From the NCBI GenBank assembly GCA_020698575.1, contig CM036241.1, positions 37,803,855 through 37,867,854 of the forward strand: a stretch of DNA of 64,000 bases. The letters are read 5' to 3'. A program made the translations under genes and the position numbers. The notes below the pieces were generated by a model that was not told where the DNA came from, made no database searches, and saw nothing but the letters and a program-made list of their open reading frames with translations. This DNA comes from Bostrychus sinensis (Eukaryota; Chordata; Actinopteri; Gobiiformes; Eleotridae). Positions 9,841 through 20,355 of the stretch are shown one piece after another (position 1 is the stretch's first letter; every line of letters starts with the position of its first letter).

Positions 9841-10640
9841 TTTTAACATATAATAGTTAAACCAGACTATATAGTTTTCAAAATAAAAATATCACTGATG
9901 TCATTTTGACTAGTCATAATGACATTTAGACTAGTCAAAATGTCAGTTAGAGATCTGTAATGTGTAATATCTACAACGATCTTTACCTTCAACTCTTCAC
10001 ATATCCTGCACAAATCAGCAGATCTCTTTAACTGAATTTTGACTAGGCAGAACTGAGATTGAAGACGTCATTTAGACTAGTCAAAACGATCACATGACGC
10101 CATTTTAACATTTAATAGCAAATCTGGATAAGTAAACAGCTGTTACAGATATATCCAATTGTGGATATCTGTAATCAAAAAATGACTGAAGATATCTGCA
10201 ACTCAGTAACAGATATCTAAAATTACTTTATGACTAGTCATAACTACAATTTAAGATATCTTTATTTGAGTGTTGACTAGTCACGAAGACAGTTTAAGAT
10301 ATCTAATACAATCTCTGGATAGTCAAAACACACATTTGGATATCTATAAAGATCACTGTGGATATTTTTAATTAAACGGAGTTTGAGATATCTTTAAGTA
10401 GAATTATGACTAGTCGACATTACATTGTAGATATCTCAAACTGGAGTAAAGGGTATCTGTAATTCAGTAGTAGATATCCATAATTAACATTGTGGATATC
10501 CATAAATGAATTACGAATATCTCTAATGACGTCACCCATAGAAATGAATGAAAAACGTGACGTCATTTGTCCTAGGCGAAATGACGCTGTGGATATCTTT
10601 AATCTAAAGATGTGGATAGGAGGAATGTTATTGTGGATCT
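9841..10640. repeat. Quasi-palindromic array of GATATC and GACTAGTC motifs
   Basis: About eleven exact GATATC words and six exact GACTAGTC words recur every 20-45 bp, embedded in variable spacers such as TTTAAGATATCT, TGTGGATATC and TATGACTAGTCAT. Both core words are perfect palindromes, so the array reads alike on both strands. Related arrays occur in other fish genomes (recollection, not checked). No reading frame or clear terminal repeats. Confidence 0.75.
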
Positions 10641-11233
10641 GAAATTGCAGGGGTTAGAAAAAAGATTACGCACATTTTTTTTTTTTCAAATTAATTTATC
10701 GCACTGAAACGCTATTGATAACAATAGTGACAACCAACCCTCACATGAGGCTGATTGTCACAGTGGCTCAGGGTGTCTTTGATGGTTACTTTTTATTACT
10801 ATAAGGCGTAAAAATGAAAGGGATACCCACTTGAAGCCAAAACCAGAAGCTTTCATTGAATATATGAATGTCTCTTGAAAGATTTTTTGATGATGAGTAA
10901 TTTGCACTAAAGTTAAACATATATGGCTACTCGTGGTATTTAAAAATAGTATTTTTAACGTGTGCTTTAAGGTTTAAGGTTTACATGTATTTTAAACACA
11001 ATTCAATAAAAAAAAGTGTCATAAGGACAGTCATTGTTGTCTTCGTGACCACCAGAGACCGCTGTTGCCTAAACAATGAGCCTGGTCCTTCAGCGCTGCG
11101 AGAGTCCAGAGTCCTGACTGTTCCTGAATACTGTCCTGCAGGCCGTAACTGACGAGAGAAAGAACCTTTTTCAGCTTATACTCTAAAACATTCATATAGG
11201 CCTACATATACATATAGTACATATACGTACAGG
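10641..11233. other. Intergenic, nothing recognised
   Basis: No exon. A GC-richer patch at 11040-11160 contains CCACCAGAGACCGCTG, faintly like a CTCF core but too weak to call. Confidence 0.3.

Positions 11234-11307
<74 letters not shown>
11234..11307. repeat. (TA)n microsatellite
   Basis: An uninterrupted TA dinucleotide run of about 74 bp. Confidence 0.97.
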
Positions 11308-11310
<3 letters not shown>

Positions 11311-11676
11311 CATCTCTGGGTTACATTTAAGGTGCTTGTATTTGTATATATACATACAATATAATGAGTTCATAAGAAACAAGACGCTCCAAAATGATGC
11401 TTCAACATGGGAGATTTTACATCTTACAAAATTTTAACTAAAGCGTCTAGTTTAGTTCCAGCTTAGTTCTGGTTTAGTCCGGCTGATGTCAGCGGGGACA
11501 GCGGGGAAACAAGAGACTTGCACCGTTTTGGCGCTAACAACAAGTGCATTTCAGCTTCAATGTAGTGAAATAAAACTGTGTCCTCAGGACTTGAACGCTG
11601 CACAGGAGCAGAGGCAGGTGAACCTAAAGGGCAGTATTTGCTGTGTCAGGCTGCCCTGCTGCTGAAATGAATGCCG

Positions 11677-11713
<37 letters not shown>

Positions 11714-11854
11714 CTTGAAACTCTTGTCTTGAAACTGCTTGAACGCCTGTAATAAGAATGTAATAACAGAGCTAATCAGGGCAATAGTGAGGTTAAAGGC
11801 TTCGTCTATTTAGAATCGGGTTCATTTAGGTCTTCCTGTTAGGAAATAATTCAA

Positions 11855-11972
11855 AAGTAAAGTAACTAAGTTACCTTCATGAGTCAGTAACTAAGTAAAG
11901 ATATATATTTATTTTTAAAAGAGTAACTAGTAATCTGTAACTAGTTACTTTTTTTAACTAACCCAACACTGG
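11855..11972. repeat. TAACTAGTTAC dispersed repeat with CCAACACTGG end
   Basis: AGTAACTAAGTTACC, GAGTAACTAGTAATC and GTAACTAGTTACTTTTT precede CCCAACACTGG. The reverse complement CCAGTGTTGGG plus AGTAACT is a terminal pattern of a dispersed fish DNA-transposon family (recollection). The left end is not defined. Confidence 0.55.
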
Positions 11973-12032
11973 TCGTAGTCTTGGTTTAGCCCTGGTTTAG
12001 ATCTGGTCTAGTCCTGGGTTAGCCCCAGGACA
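11973..12032 (-). repeat. 11-bp minisatellite locus (reverse orientation)
   Basis: CTTGGTTTAGCCCTGGTTTAG, ATCTGGTCTAGTCCTGGGTTAGCC: about five degenerate units directly after the CCAACACTGG end. Confidence 0.65.
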
Positions 12033-12451
12033 AAACCATTCAAGTCCAAATCCAACACCTTTCCACAGTGCACAAAAGTATAAAACAGAAAAATGTTAGT
12101 GGTGAACTCTCTATAATAAAAGTTTATAGTTTCTTTTCTATACTGATTCTGTGGAGTTCACTTCTTACTTAGCATAATTTTTTAATTAACATGCAAATTC
12201 TTTCTGTATAATTTAGACGTTCTTTTCATAAATAAAAAGTATGATGTCCATTGTCAGAGTTGTGTTTAGGGTATTATGTTGAAGTGGTCCGTCTGTCCAG
12301 TGTAAATGAACTCTTTTAACAATTGAATTATCCACAGTAATGACATTAGCTTGAGGTTCAGGTTCCCCTCTGCATCTGCATCTGGTACCAGACCCTGTCT
12401 CCAGTTAACTTTAGGCCCGACTTTCTGCTGCAAGTATACTAATTAATGAAA

Positions 12452-12452
12452 C

Positions 12453-12520
<68 letters not shown>
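12452..12520. repeat. (AAT)n microsatellite
   Basis: About 23 uninterrupted AAT/ATA triplets. Confidence 0.97.
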
Positions 12521-12522
<2 letters not shown>

Positions 12523-13246
12523 CACTCCCCTTTCCAATGAAGTTCCATTATTTTATGGCTATACACAGGTTCTTGGCTTTCCCATGATAATATACATCCG
12601 TTACTAACAGAATTAGTTATTATATTCACTATTTTTGCATTCAAATCACCTTAACTATGATAAAAATGTGCATAATTAATTCTAACATGTCATTAGTCAT
12701 TTCTCTCCACTTTTAACTGCTTTGATGGGACCTCAGTATTCTGAAACTCCTGCATACGCCCTGTGTATTGTTGAAAAGCCAATTTACTTTGTGAATATTC
12801 TGCTCTTGGTCTTGAAGTGATGTGTCTCAAAACCACACACATTACGATGCACCAGCTGAGGTCAAAGGTCAGGGGGCACTGTCAGAGTCACGTGACCAGA
12901 CGAGGCTTATCCCCATTCACTACTAACCAGCGCACGAGAGGTCTGCACACTCCAAAAAACATGACACAGGAGCATCACATCAATAGAATCAGAATGGGAT
13001 CATGTTGGAACTTTAAAAGAGTTTATTCAAAAGGTAACTGTATTAGAATAAAAGAGAATAAAATAATTGGGGATTTTGCGGATCATTAAAAAGTTGACAT
13101 ATTAGTGAGAGGGAGAAATTAATTGTCTGACACCTGTTATCCAATCAGAAAGCAGCGCTGCCTGTCGCCGGGTAAAAAAAGGACCATTGTAACGTGAGCC
13201 TCAGTCAGATGTGCAGATGCTTCAACAATTACTCCAACAATTGCTC
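12521..13246. other. Intergenic, nothing recognised
   Basis: No exon supported. The open frame at 12817-13089 (90 codons) has no recognisable domain and no splice context. Confidence 0.35.
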
Positions 13247-13810
13247 CATCTGTGCAGTATTTAAAGCTCCTACCGAGGAGACGATGGGATGAGGGGATGA
13301 AGGGGGGTGGGGGTTGTGGGGGGGATTCTGTGCACTTTTTAAGGCTCCTATGGCAAGGAGATGAGGGGACAAGGAGGGAGGAGATGAGGAGATGAGGGAG
13401 GAGGTGAACTGTGTACTATTTAAGGGTCTTATGGTGAGGAGACAAGGGGATGAGGAGAGGAGCAGACAAGGGGGGAGGATATACGTGCACTAAAGACTCC
13501 TTAAGCGAGAGGAGAGGAGGCAAGGAGGCAAGGAGGGAGGAGTGGAGATCTACGCACTAGTTAAGGCTCCTACGATGAGAAGACGATGAGGCAAGGGGAC
13601 AAAGCGGGAGGAGAGGAGATCTGTGCACTAGGCAAAGCTCCTACAGTGAGGAGATGAGGAGGCGAGAGGAGAGGAGAGGAGGAAAGGAGGAAGGAGAGGA
13701 GATCTGGGCATTAGTTAAGACTCCTATAGAGAGGAGACTAGGAGAGAGGAGCAGAGGAGGCAAGGAGGGAGAGGAAGAGATCTGTACACTATTTAAGAAT
13801 CCTGAGCTGG
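13247..13810. repeat. Polypurine minisatellite, eight units of 67-83 bp
   Basis: Each unit opens with a variant of GATCTGTGCACTAGTTAAGG followed by CTCCTACAGTGAGGAG and a long G/A-rich stretch. Unit starts fall at about 13249, 13326, 13407, 13480, 13546, 13618, 13700 and 13779. The plus strand is almost pure purine between unit heads. Related partial units recur at 14200-14340 and 15230-15310. Confidence 0.82.
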
Positions 13811-13834
13811 AGAGAAAAACAGTCCGAGTTATTC

Positions 13835-13995
13835 CTCCTTTAGTCCTTGTTTAGTCCTAGTCTGGTTGATCTCATTATGTGACCACACTCAGACTGGGCT
13901 CCAGGTCTTTGTAGTCCTGGTTTAGACCTTTTGTAGTCCTATCCTCATCTATAGTGGTCCTTGTTTAGTCCTATATTTGGTCTATTGTCCTCCTG
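13835..13995 (-). repeat. 11-bp minisatellite locus (reverse orientation, decayed)
   Basis: TTTAGTCCTTGTTTAGTCC, GTAGTCCTGGTTTAGACC and GGTCCTTGTTTAGTCC recur with eroded spacing. It starts directly after the polypurine minisatellite. Confidence 0.55.
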
Positions 13996-14621
13996 AATTG
14001 TCCCTGGTCCATCCTATTGTCCAATCGTTCAGTCTCTGTGTGACCCTCAACAATAGTCCACTCTGAACTGTCTCTGTCTCAGTGCCTTTGAGCAACACTC
14101 AACAGGAATTCACCCCTGACCCCTGAAGAAAATGCCTTTACATCTAGATGACAGCTTTAGAAAATGATGTGTGGCTGTGGATAGGGGATCAGTCTTCTGT
14201 GCTTTAGGACTCTATAAACATGAGGGGACAAGGAGGAGATATGTATCTGTCCACGTTTGACTCCTACACCGAGGACATAAGGAGACAAGGACAAGGTGAC
14301 AAGGTAGGAGGAGAGGACATGAAGAGACAAGGAGATACATTAATGGATGATGGAAGTGAACAACAAATATTGCTGCTGTTTTCTTTGTTGTCTAATTACA
14401 AAAGAAAAACACTTTCTACTTTAGTAAACTTTATATGTTTTTTACTTTGCTCATTTAATTATAAAGTCTAATTAAACAACAATAATTAACAACAATTTCC
14501 TTCTATATTAGTGATATTATTTTTTATTAAGTGAAGACAAGGAAACAAGGAAAGAAGATGAGGAGGAGGAGGGAAAGTAATAGGAGGAAACTTTGGAGGA
14601 AGAGGAGATATACAGGTTAGG
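13996..14621. other. Intergenic with outlying polypurine minisatellite units
   Basis: 14200-14340 (GACTCCTACACCGAGGAC and purine-rich flanks) and 14529-14605 repeat the 13.2-kb minisatellite style. The rest is AT-rich and featureless. Confidence 0.45.
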
Positions 14622-14623
14622 AT

Positions 14624-15228
14624 TACAGTTTTTCTCAACTGCTATAGCTAATTTACTGAAACCTGGTTCCATTTGATTCAACAGAATTGTCTGTTTGCAA
14701 CTCATTTAGAACATTTCTCATCATTTCACACAGTTTTTTCACACAGCTCTCACACTGAGACACACAGCTTCACTGAAATCACTTTATTTGCCAATACAAC
14801 AGATCTTTTTTTGCACATGGAAAGAGACTTTGGCCAAAATGCTGTCTCTAAATATAGGAACTTAAAAGCAGCTGGAAAAATCTAACTTTGGGGGCACTCA
14901 GCATCTGATTCCAGGGAAATTACTTCTGTATCAGTGTTTTCACATCGGAATCAAAGGAAAAGAGTCTCGGCAGAGAGTCAGAGTTTTGAGCTGCTGTGTC
15001 AAATGAGTGAATGTGTTCATGAAAACATGTGAGTGCAGTTTGATCATTCTGATGTAAAAGTTGCTTTTGAGGAATAATTTAAGAGTTTTGCTTATAGAAC
15101 AACATTTTGCAAAGAGAAGGCATTGTTTTGAGAACCTGAAACCCTGTTAGGATTCTTTGTGTGACCTGTTTGGCAAATCACAATTCTGAATGGAGAAATG
15201 TGGCAAAGTGATTGAGAAAAGCTGTAAA
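14624..15228. mobile_element. MITE with TTACAG(T/C)TTTTCTCAA inverted ends
   Basis: The left end reads GATTACAGTTTTTCTCAAC. The right end, read inward, is GATTTACAGCTTTTCTCAATC, giving an imperfect inverted repeat of 20-30 bp. The target duplication is unclear. The body includes ATTTCTCATCATTTCACACAG words resembling Tc1/mariner-derived fish elements (recollection). No transposase frame. It is embedded in the purine-rich tract. Confidence 0.65.
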
Positions 15229-15880
15229 TCTGTGTCCTACAGCGAGGAGGCTAGGAAATAAGGGGGTAAGGAAGGAAAGAGATGTCAAAGAAGGGAGGAC
15301 ACACTGGAGGATGGATCTGATTTAATTGGATGGTTGGACTTACTTTTTTTTAATTAAAATTAAGGGTTAATTAGGTTTAAATTATTCAAAAATAAAAAAT
15401 GAAAGACAGGAATATGTTTAGTCACAGCTGCACATGTCTGTGAGAAAGGGAAACGCTTCATCTTAAAGAAATGGTGCAGAGGATTCTCTTGTTTTATTGA
15501 GGTTTGGTGAAAGTTTTGTGTCTGAAGTCTTAAAAAAACTGAACTCTCCATGTATCAATTTGAATAGTGTTGAGAAAAGGTCACAGGTGAGAAGACAAGG
15601 AAAAAAGGGAGGAAGGGAGGAAGGAAGAAGGAGACGACTGAAAAGGTAGTGGAGGAGGCAGTGAGGGAGGCATGAGAGTGAGGGAGGCATGAGAGTGTGC
15701 TCAGCGACATAAAGAGCAGAAGAGAGAGGGAAAAAAAAGAAGAGAGGAGAGCAGAGGGGAGAGGAGACAAGAGGAAGAGGAAATAGGAGAGAGGAAAGAG
15801 AAGAGGGAGTGGAGAGAAGAGAGGATAGAAAGAGGTCTGAGGAAAAGATAGAGGGTTAGTGAAGGAGACAGAATAAACAT
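15229..15880. repeat. Purine-rich tract (GAGGA/GGAAG-rich), continuation
   Basis: 15230-15310 continues the minisatellite style (CCTACAGCGAGGAGGCTAGG). 15585-15870 is nearly all A/G on the plus strand, including two adjacent GTGAGGGAGGCATGAGAGTG units at 15660-15700. The intervening 15310-15585 is AT-rich and unremarkable. Open frames on the minus strand here are Ser/Pro/Leu-rich artefacts of the purine bias. Confidence 0.65.
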
Positions 15881-18108
15881 GACTCAGACTCTGGAGGGAG
15901 CACAGACTGAGCAGTGGTCACAGCCACACAACCCAATCTGAGACCTGCATCTGTGACTGTGACTTGCTTTTTCTAACTTTATTTAGCAGTACTTGAGTAT
16001 TGAGATATAACATTAGAGCAGTGTCTCTGAAGCAGGAGAAGAATACATAGTGGAACTGGCTGGAGGTTCAGTCCCACCACCATTTACTGTGCCCAGCTGT
16101 CTCCAGGACATCTTTGGCTTTAGAATAATGATATTATACATTCAATTATGAAGGTAACAACTGCTATCGTTACTATTATGACTACTATTACTACTACTAG
16201 CTTTGCCACAGAGATAATAAAATATACTTTTACTTATTTAGAGATGCTGAGAAGATGAGAAGTTTACTTGAGTAAAAGTATTCTTTTACATTTAAAAAGT
16301 ACTCAGAAAAATACACATCCTTCAAAGAAATATACTTCACTAATTCACTAAAGTATCCAGTTCCTCTACGTCAAATCTTAACCTCAGATTGTCATCCACT
16401 TATCTGAATTTTGTGGTTCTACTAAAACCCAAAATGTTACAGAAATAAAGCCTGAGCTTCACAAAACCTTTAAAATCTTTAAAACCAGATCTGGGCTTAG
16501 TCCTGGTTTAGTCCTGGTCTAATCCTTGTTTTGGTGGCTTTCCAGTTGATTTCAGAGACAATAGCAGATCCTTAAATCCTGGGTTCAGTCACACTTCTGC
16601 TCTGTGGTCCGATCTAAGTCCTACAAAGACCTGCTCAGACCCCCCCAGACCCTGGTCCCCCTCTAAAGTCCCCCTGAGTCCCTGTGAGTCCAGTCCAGGG
16701 CTGGTCTCAGATCTGGGATTATCTCTGTGTGAGGCTGAGGGTCTTAGGATAAGGACAGATTTAGGAGAGAGAGGACGGTGTTAACTAAAATAACCAGTCG
16801 ACACATTTGACTGTTTTCATGATATAGTAGCATTAAAACTACTACTATTATCTTCAGCTATTCTCTATGTAGTGCACTTTCTGGTGGCTTGGTTCAACAA
16901 ATCACAGTCACTACCTTTACCTGCAGAGCTCAGTTGGACTTGCTCGTTGGATTAGCAAGCATTTACAGCTAAATGCTAAAAACAATGCTAATTTACTTGG
17001 TAACATAGTGTTGTAGCACTTGAGACTGGTCTTGAGAGTTTAAACTTCCGGTATCTGGGCGTGCACTTGGTACTTTAAGTTTTAAAAAGTTGTTATTTTG
17101 CACAATTTATATTGTGCACAATTTATGATGTGCAAAATAGGTGTGATTTTTAGGTGCGATTTCAAAAGTTGTTCATTTTTGGATTTTCTTTGCATTCTCA
17201 CCCAGCAACAAAAGTCAGCCCATAATAAACAAAAGAAAATAACTAGACTAGCATGCTTCTCCGGGTGAGCAAAAAATGCACACTTACTGCAATTCCTTGT
17301 CCTGGTGTACTTATGTGGGGTGGGTGGGTGAGTGCATGTGTCTGTGTGGTGAGGGAGAGTGTGTGTGTGCACATATGTACACTTGTGTGCATGTGTAGGG
17401 TGTGTATGTTATATGAACTTGTACCCTTTGTGTTAACACACACAAAAAAGGCCAGAATAGGCATTTTGACTGCCATTGCAGCCCAAAAAATATTGTGAGA
17501 TTATGATCAGAAAATGGAATTCAAATGGTTAAAAAAAAAAGTAAAAATGATTTTGTTTTTTTCATATGTATGGTTAGGGCTGACCTTGACCTACAAAAAT
17601 ACATTTTAATTAGAGTAAAAGTTTGATTAATATATAATATTTAATAGCTAAACTTATAGGTGTGCATTTTATGCACACGTGGTGACAGGTGTAAGTTTTT
17701 GAGCTAACACAAACAATGATAATGCACATTCACCACTGTTGGTTTTAATCAAATTTGTATCTAATTTACTGGAGAAAAATCTTTCTTTTTTTTTTTTTTT
17801 GCATCAAAAATATGGTTTGTTTACATTACAAACATGGCAATAAATGGGTAAAAACATATAACAATTATTAGGTATTTGGTATTTTTGTTTATGGCTGAAA
17901 TTGATGAAATGCAAAAAACAAAAAAGTGGAGGAAAAAATATAAATATAATGTATACTTTTTGGGACAATATTGGCCCTGAGCGGAAAAAAAAATGTGCTT
18001 AGGAAGGACCTTTTTTGAAGCAATACCTTAGATGTAAATTAGCATTAGCAAACATTTAGCGCAAAATGCTAAAAAGACTGCAAATTTAGGCTACTTGATA
18101 ATGTAAAT
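15881..18108. other. Intergenic with scattered repeat fragments
   Basis: 16215-16370 carries TTTACTTGAGTAAAAGTATTC, a piece of a common fish dispersed repeat. 16490-16540 has 11-bp units in reverse orientation. 17010-17035 (AGTGTTGTAGCACTTGAGAC) is an end fragment of the family at 18109. 17330-17410 is GTGTG-rich. AACACACACAAAAAAGGCC (17435) suggests another undefined transposon end. No exon. Confidence 0.4.
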
Positions 18109-18541
18109 TAGTATTTTAGCGCCTGACACCGGTCTTGGACCATTTTTTATGATCTTGGTCTTGTCTCGGTCTCAGCTGCAGATTTACTCGGTCTGGGTCT
18201 ATATTTTTTTTTTTAAACAAAACATTATAAGAAAATACTATACTTTTATCTATAATTTTGTAAATACTTTTTTCAGCATTTGAAGAATCAGAAAAATGTA
18301 TATTGGCATTAAATCATTAAAATGTTTAATAATAGATTTCAAACACTTTTTTTCTTTTGTTTACTACCTTTCCTTTTGATTTAGTCCACAGGTCTCGATC
18401 TGGTCTCAGTTTGCCAAAGTCTTGATCTCGACTCGGTCTCAGCCCTTAAAGGTCTTGGCCTTGACTTGGTCTCGGTTCACTCTGGTCTCAGACTGGTCTT
18501 GGTCTTGTTTAGTATGGTCTTGACTACAATACAAATGCATC
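18109..18541 (+). repeat. Dispersed DNA repeat with CTCGGTCTCAG-rich arms, copy 1
   Basis: Starts TAGTATTTTAGCGCC and ends GTCTTGACTACAATAC, so the ends are weakly inverted (GTATTTTAG against GTATTGTAG). Arms are full of GGTCTTGG and CTCGGTCTCAG words around an AT-rich centre. A second copy at 61413-61780 is colinear, including AAATGCTATACTTTTGAGTA-like and TTGGCATTAAATCAT blocks. Probably a non-autonomous hAT-like element; the target duplication is not clear. Confidence 0.7.
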
Positions 18542-18752
18542 ATAAGTAACAGCAGTCAAACTTTCAGACTTTAAAACAAGCTACAATTTATTTTTCTACA
18601 TTATTGTACATTATTCTACATGTTTTAAAAATGTTTCTCCATTCCATGTCATTAAAATTATATTTAGGAGTAAAATAAGAACAACAACTATATTCAGCCT
18701 CCTTATGACACACTCTGGGGTCCACACCCACCAGTTGAGAACCACTGCTCTA
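18542..18752 (-). mobile_element. hAT-like fragment ending CAGTGGTTCTCAACTGGTGG
   Basis: TGACACACTCTGGGGTCC followed by ACACCCACCAGTTGAGAACC. Read on the minus strand, the end is CAGTGGTTCTCAACTGGTGG. Shorter copies of the same end lie at 33375-33418 and 41790-41842. The outer limit is uncertain. Confidence 0.6.
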
Positions 18753-18976
18753 ATATAATGTATTCATAAATTCAGACAGGAATATGTCTGTGATAATTGC
18801 ATAACTGAACTAAGTGACATTTCTTCTGGGTTTGCTTGCTCCATGACCTTAAAGCAGTGGGCAGTGAGGGGTGTCCAAGTGGAGGGGCGGCCCCCCACAG
18901 TGCCCTCAGTGAGATACTAGCGGCTGGGGTTAATGGACCAATCAGAAAGGTCAAAAGTCACAATGAACCAATCAGA

Positions 18977-19065
18977 GGTCGGCGGGCATCTAACCCACAA
19001 CCTCCTCACTGAGAAACAGGAGACAATAACAGAAACATGGCGAGGACATGCACACTCCACTGTCC
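18977..19065 (-). mobile_element. tRNA-derived SINE fragment
   Basis: Read on the minus strand: GTGTGCATGTCCTCG, then toward the head TCTCAGTGAGGAGGTTGTGG. This matches the more complete SINE at 37260-37492. Confidence 0.65.
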
Positions 19066-19289
19066 AATCAGAGCGCGGTGTCCTGCTGACCTCACTCCAG
19101 AGCCCGCCCCCAGAGCTGGTTAAATCCTCTTCATGAACTCGTTAAACTTTCACTGCTCCACAGGGTTTTTATTGTGAAGGAGACACACTCTGAGCAGGAG
19201 AAAAGCTTATTGTCTCTGCTTTTATTGTGAAGGAACCACACTGGGACACACTTCAGTCCATGCACAGTATTCAGAGTACTCTATATCTG
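19066..19289. other. Unique intergenic spacer
   Basis: Contains a duplicated phrase, TTTTTATTGTGAAGGAGACAC (19167) and TTTTATTGTGAAGGAACCAC (19220), 53 bp apart. Nothing coding. Confidence 0.35.
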
Positions 19290-19426
19290 TACTACTACTA
19301 CTACTACTACTGCTGCTGCTACTGCTACTACTGCTACTACTACGACGACTACTACTACTGCTACCACCACTACTACAACAACAACTACCACTACTACTAC
19401 CACTACCTCTGCTGCTGCTACTATTC

Positions 19427-19464
<38 letters not shown>

Positions 19465-19465
19465 G

Positions 19466-19509
<44 letters not shown>

Positions 19510-19615
19510 GCTACTACTGCTACTACTACGACGACTACTACTACTACTGCTACCACCACTACTACAACAACAACTACCACTACTACTACCGCTACCTCTG
19601 CTGCTGCTGCTATTC

Positions 19616-19680
<65 letters not shown>

Positions 19681-19704
19681 TCTACAACTACTATTACTAG
19701 TACT
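19290..19704. repeat. (TAC)n compound microsatellite with higher-order repeat
   Basis: Triplet-repeat tract built from TAC, TGC, ACC, ACG and AAC variants. An interrupted block containing ACGACGACTAC, GCTACCACCACTAC and CCTCTGCTGCTGC occurs twice, with ACGACG at 19342 and 19528 (186 bp apart). The tract has therefore been duplicated as a block. It produces spurious polyvaline and polytyrosine frames. Confidence 0.9.
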
Positions 19705-19920
19705 AATGTACTACCTGAAGTTTGGCCGTTCAAACCCTGCTCCCCATAGCATACTGTTGTTGTATCCTTGGACAAGACACTTAATCCACACAACCTCCAG
19801 TGTCTGCTACAAAGGTGTATGAACGTGTGATTTCTTGTTACAGTGAATGGGTGAATGGTTCCTTGATGTAAAATGCATTGAGTGCCCATGGAGGTAGAAA
19901 AGCATTATTTAAAATGTGAC
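19705..19920 (+). mobile_element. tRNA-derived SINE remnant
   Basis: It begins within a B-box-like GGCCGTTCAAACCCTG. It continues TGTATCCTTGGACAAGACAC, GTGTATGAACGTGTGA, GAATGGGTGAATGG and ends AGAAAAGCATTATTTAAAATG. These blocks follow the order of the SINE at 26307-26640. It is sandwiched between two TAC arrays, suggesting the triplet arrays grew from its tail. Confidence 0.7.
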
Positions 19921-19934
19921 TAATTTTACTACCT

Positions 19935-19978
<44 letters not shown>

Positions 19979-19980
19979 TT
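19935..19980. repeat. (TAC)n microsatellite
   Basis: About 15 near-perfect TAC triplets just after the SINE remnant. Confidence 0.95.
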
Positions 19981-20355
19981 ACTACGACTATCCATGTTTG
20001 TGTTTTTGGGGCTTTGCCTATATTTCATTTGTAAACCACCTGCTCCTTAGAATAAAGCCTTAGCCCCGTCTACTTCCTCCTGTCAATCCCTGAAAATGAA
20101 AGAGGGACGTGTCCAGGTGAGAGGCACACACCTGAGTAGCTTTTTCCCAGAATCAGGAAAAACCGGGAGAAGAATGGGAATAATATGGGAGTAATAGAGG
20201 GATTATAATTAAGAGGGAGGTTCCCAAAGAGACCGGGTCTGGTTTCAGGTGGACTGGGAGAACTGGTCTGGGGCCGGGACTAGGGGGTGGGGGGGCTGGC
20301 CGAGATGGAGTTATAATAGGAAGGACCATTTACATCCTGTTAATTTAACTTTTTC
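19981..20355. other. Intergenic, nothing recognised
   Basis: A moderately GC-rich spacer with no exon. It includes a G-run (GGGGGTGGGGGGGC) at 20284-20297. Confidence 0.35.

Larger units (their letters stand above)
11308..12451. other. Intergenic with an A-run and repeat fragments
   Basis: Short 11-bp-family words lie at 11445-11485 (TAGTTTAGTTCC, GGTTTAGTCC). A 30-base A-run lies at 11680-11710. Other repeats are listed separately. Nothing coding. Confidence 0.4.

Noticed and set aside
11040..11070. A CTCF-like site (CCACCAGAGACCGCTG)
   Set aside because: It matches only part of the CTCF core and cannot be supported by sequence inspection alone.
19281..19889. A 202-codon minus-strand frame, the longest in the window
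   Set aside because: It is a polyvaline/alanine translation of the TAC microsatellite plus a SINE remnant.
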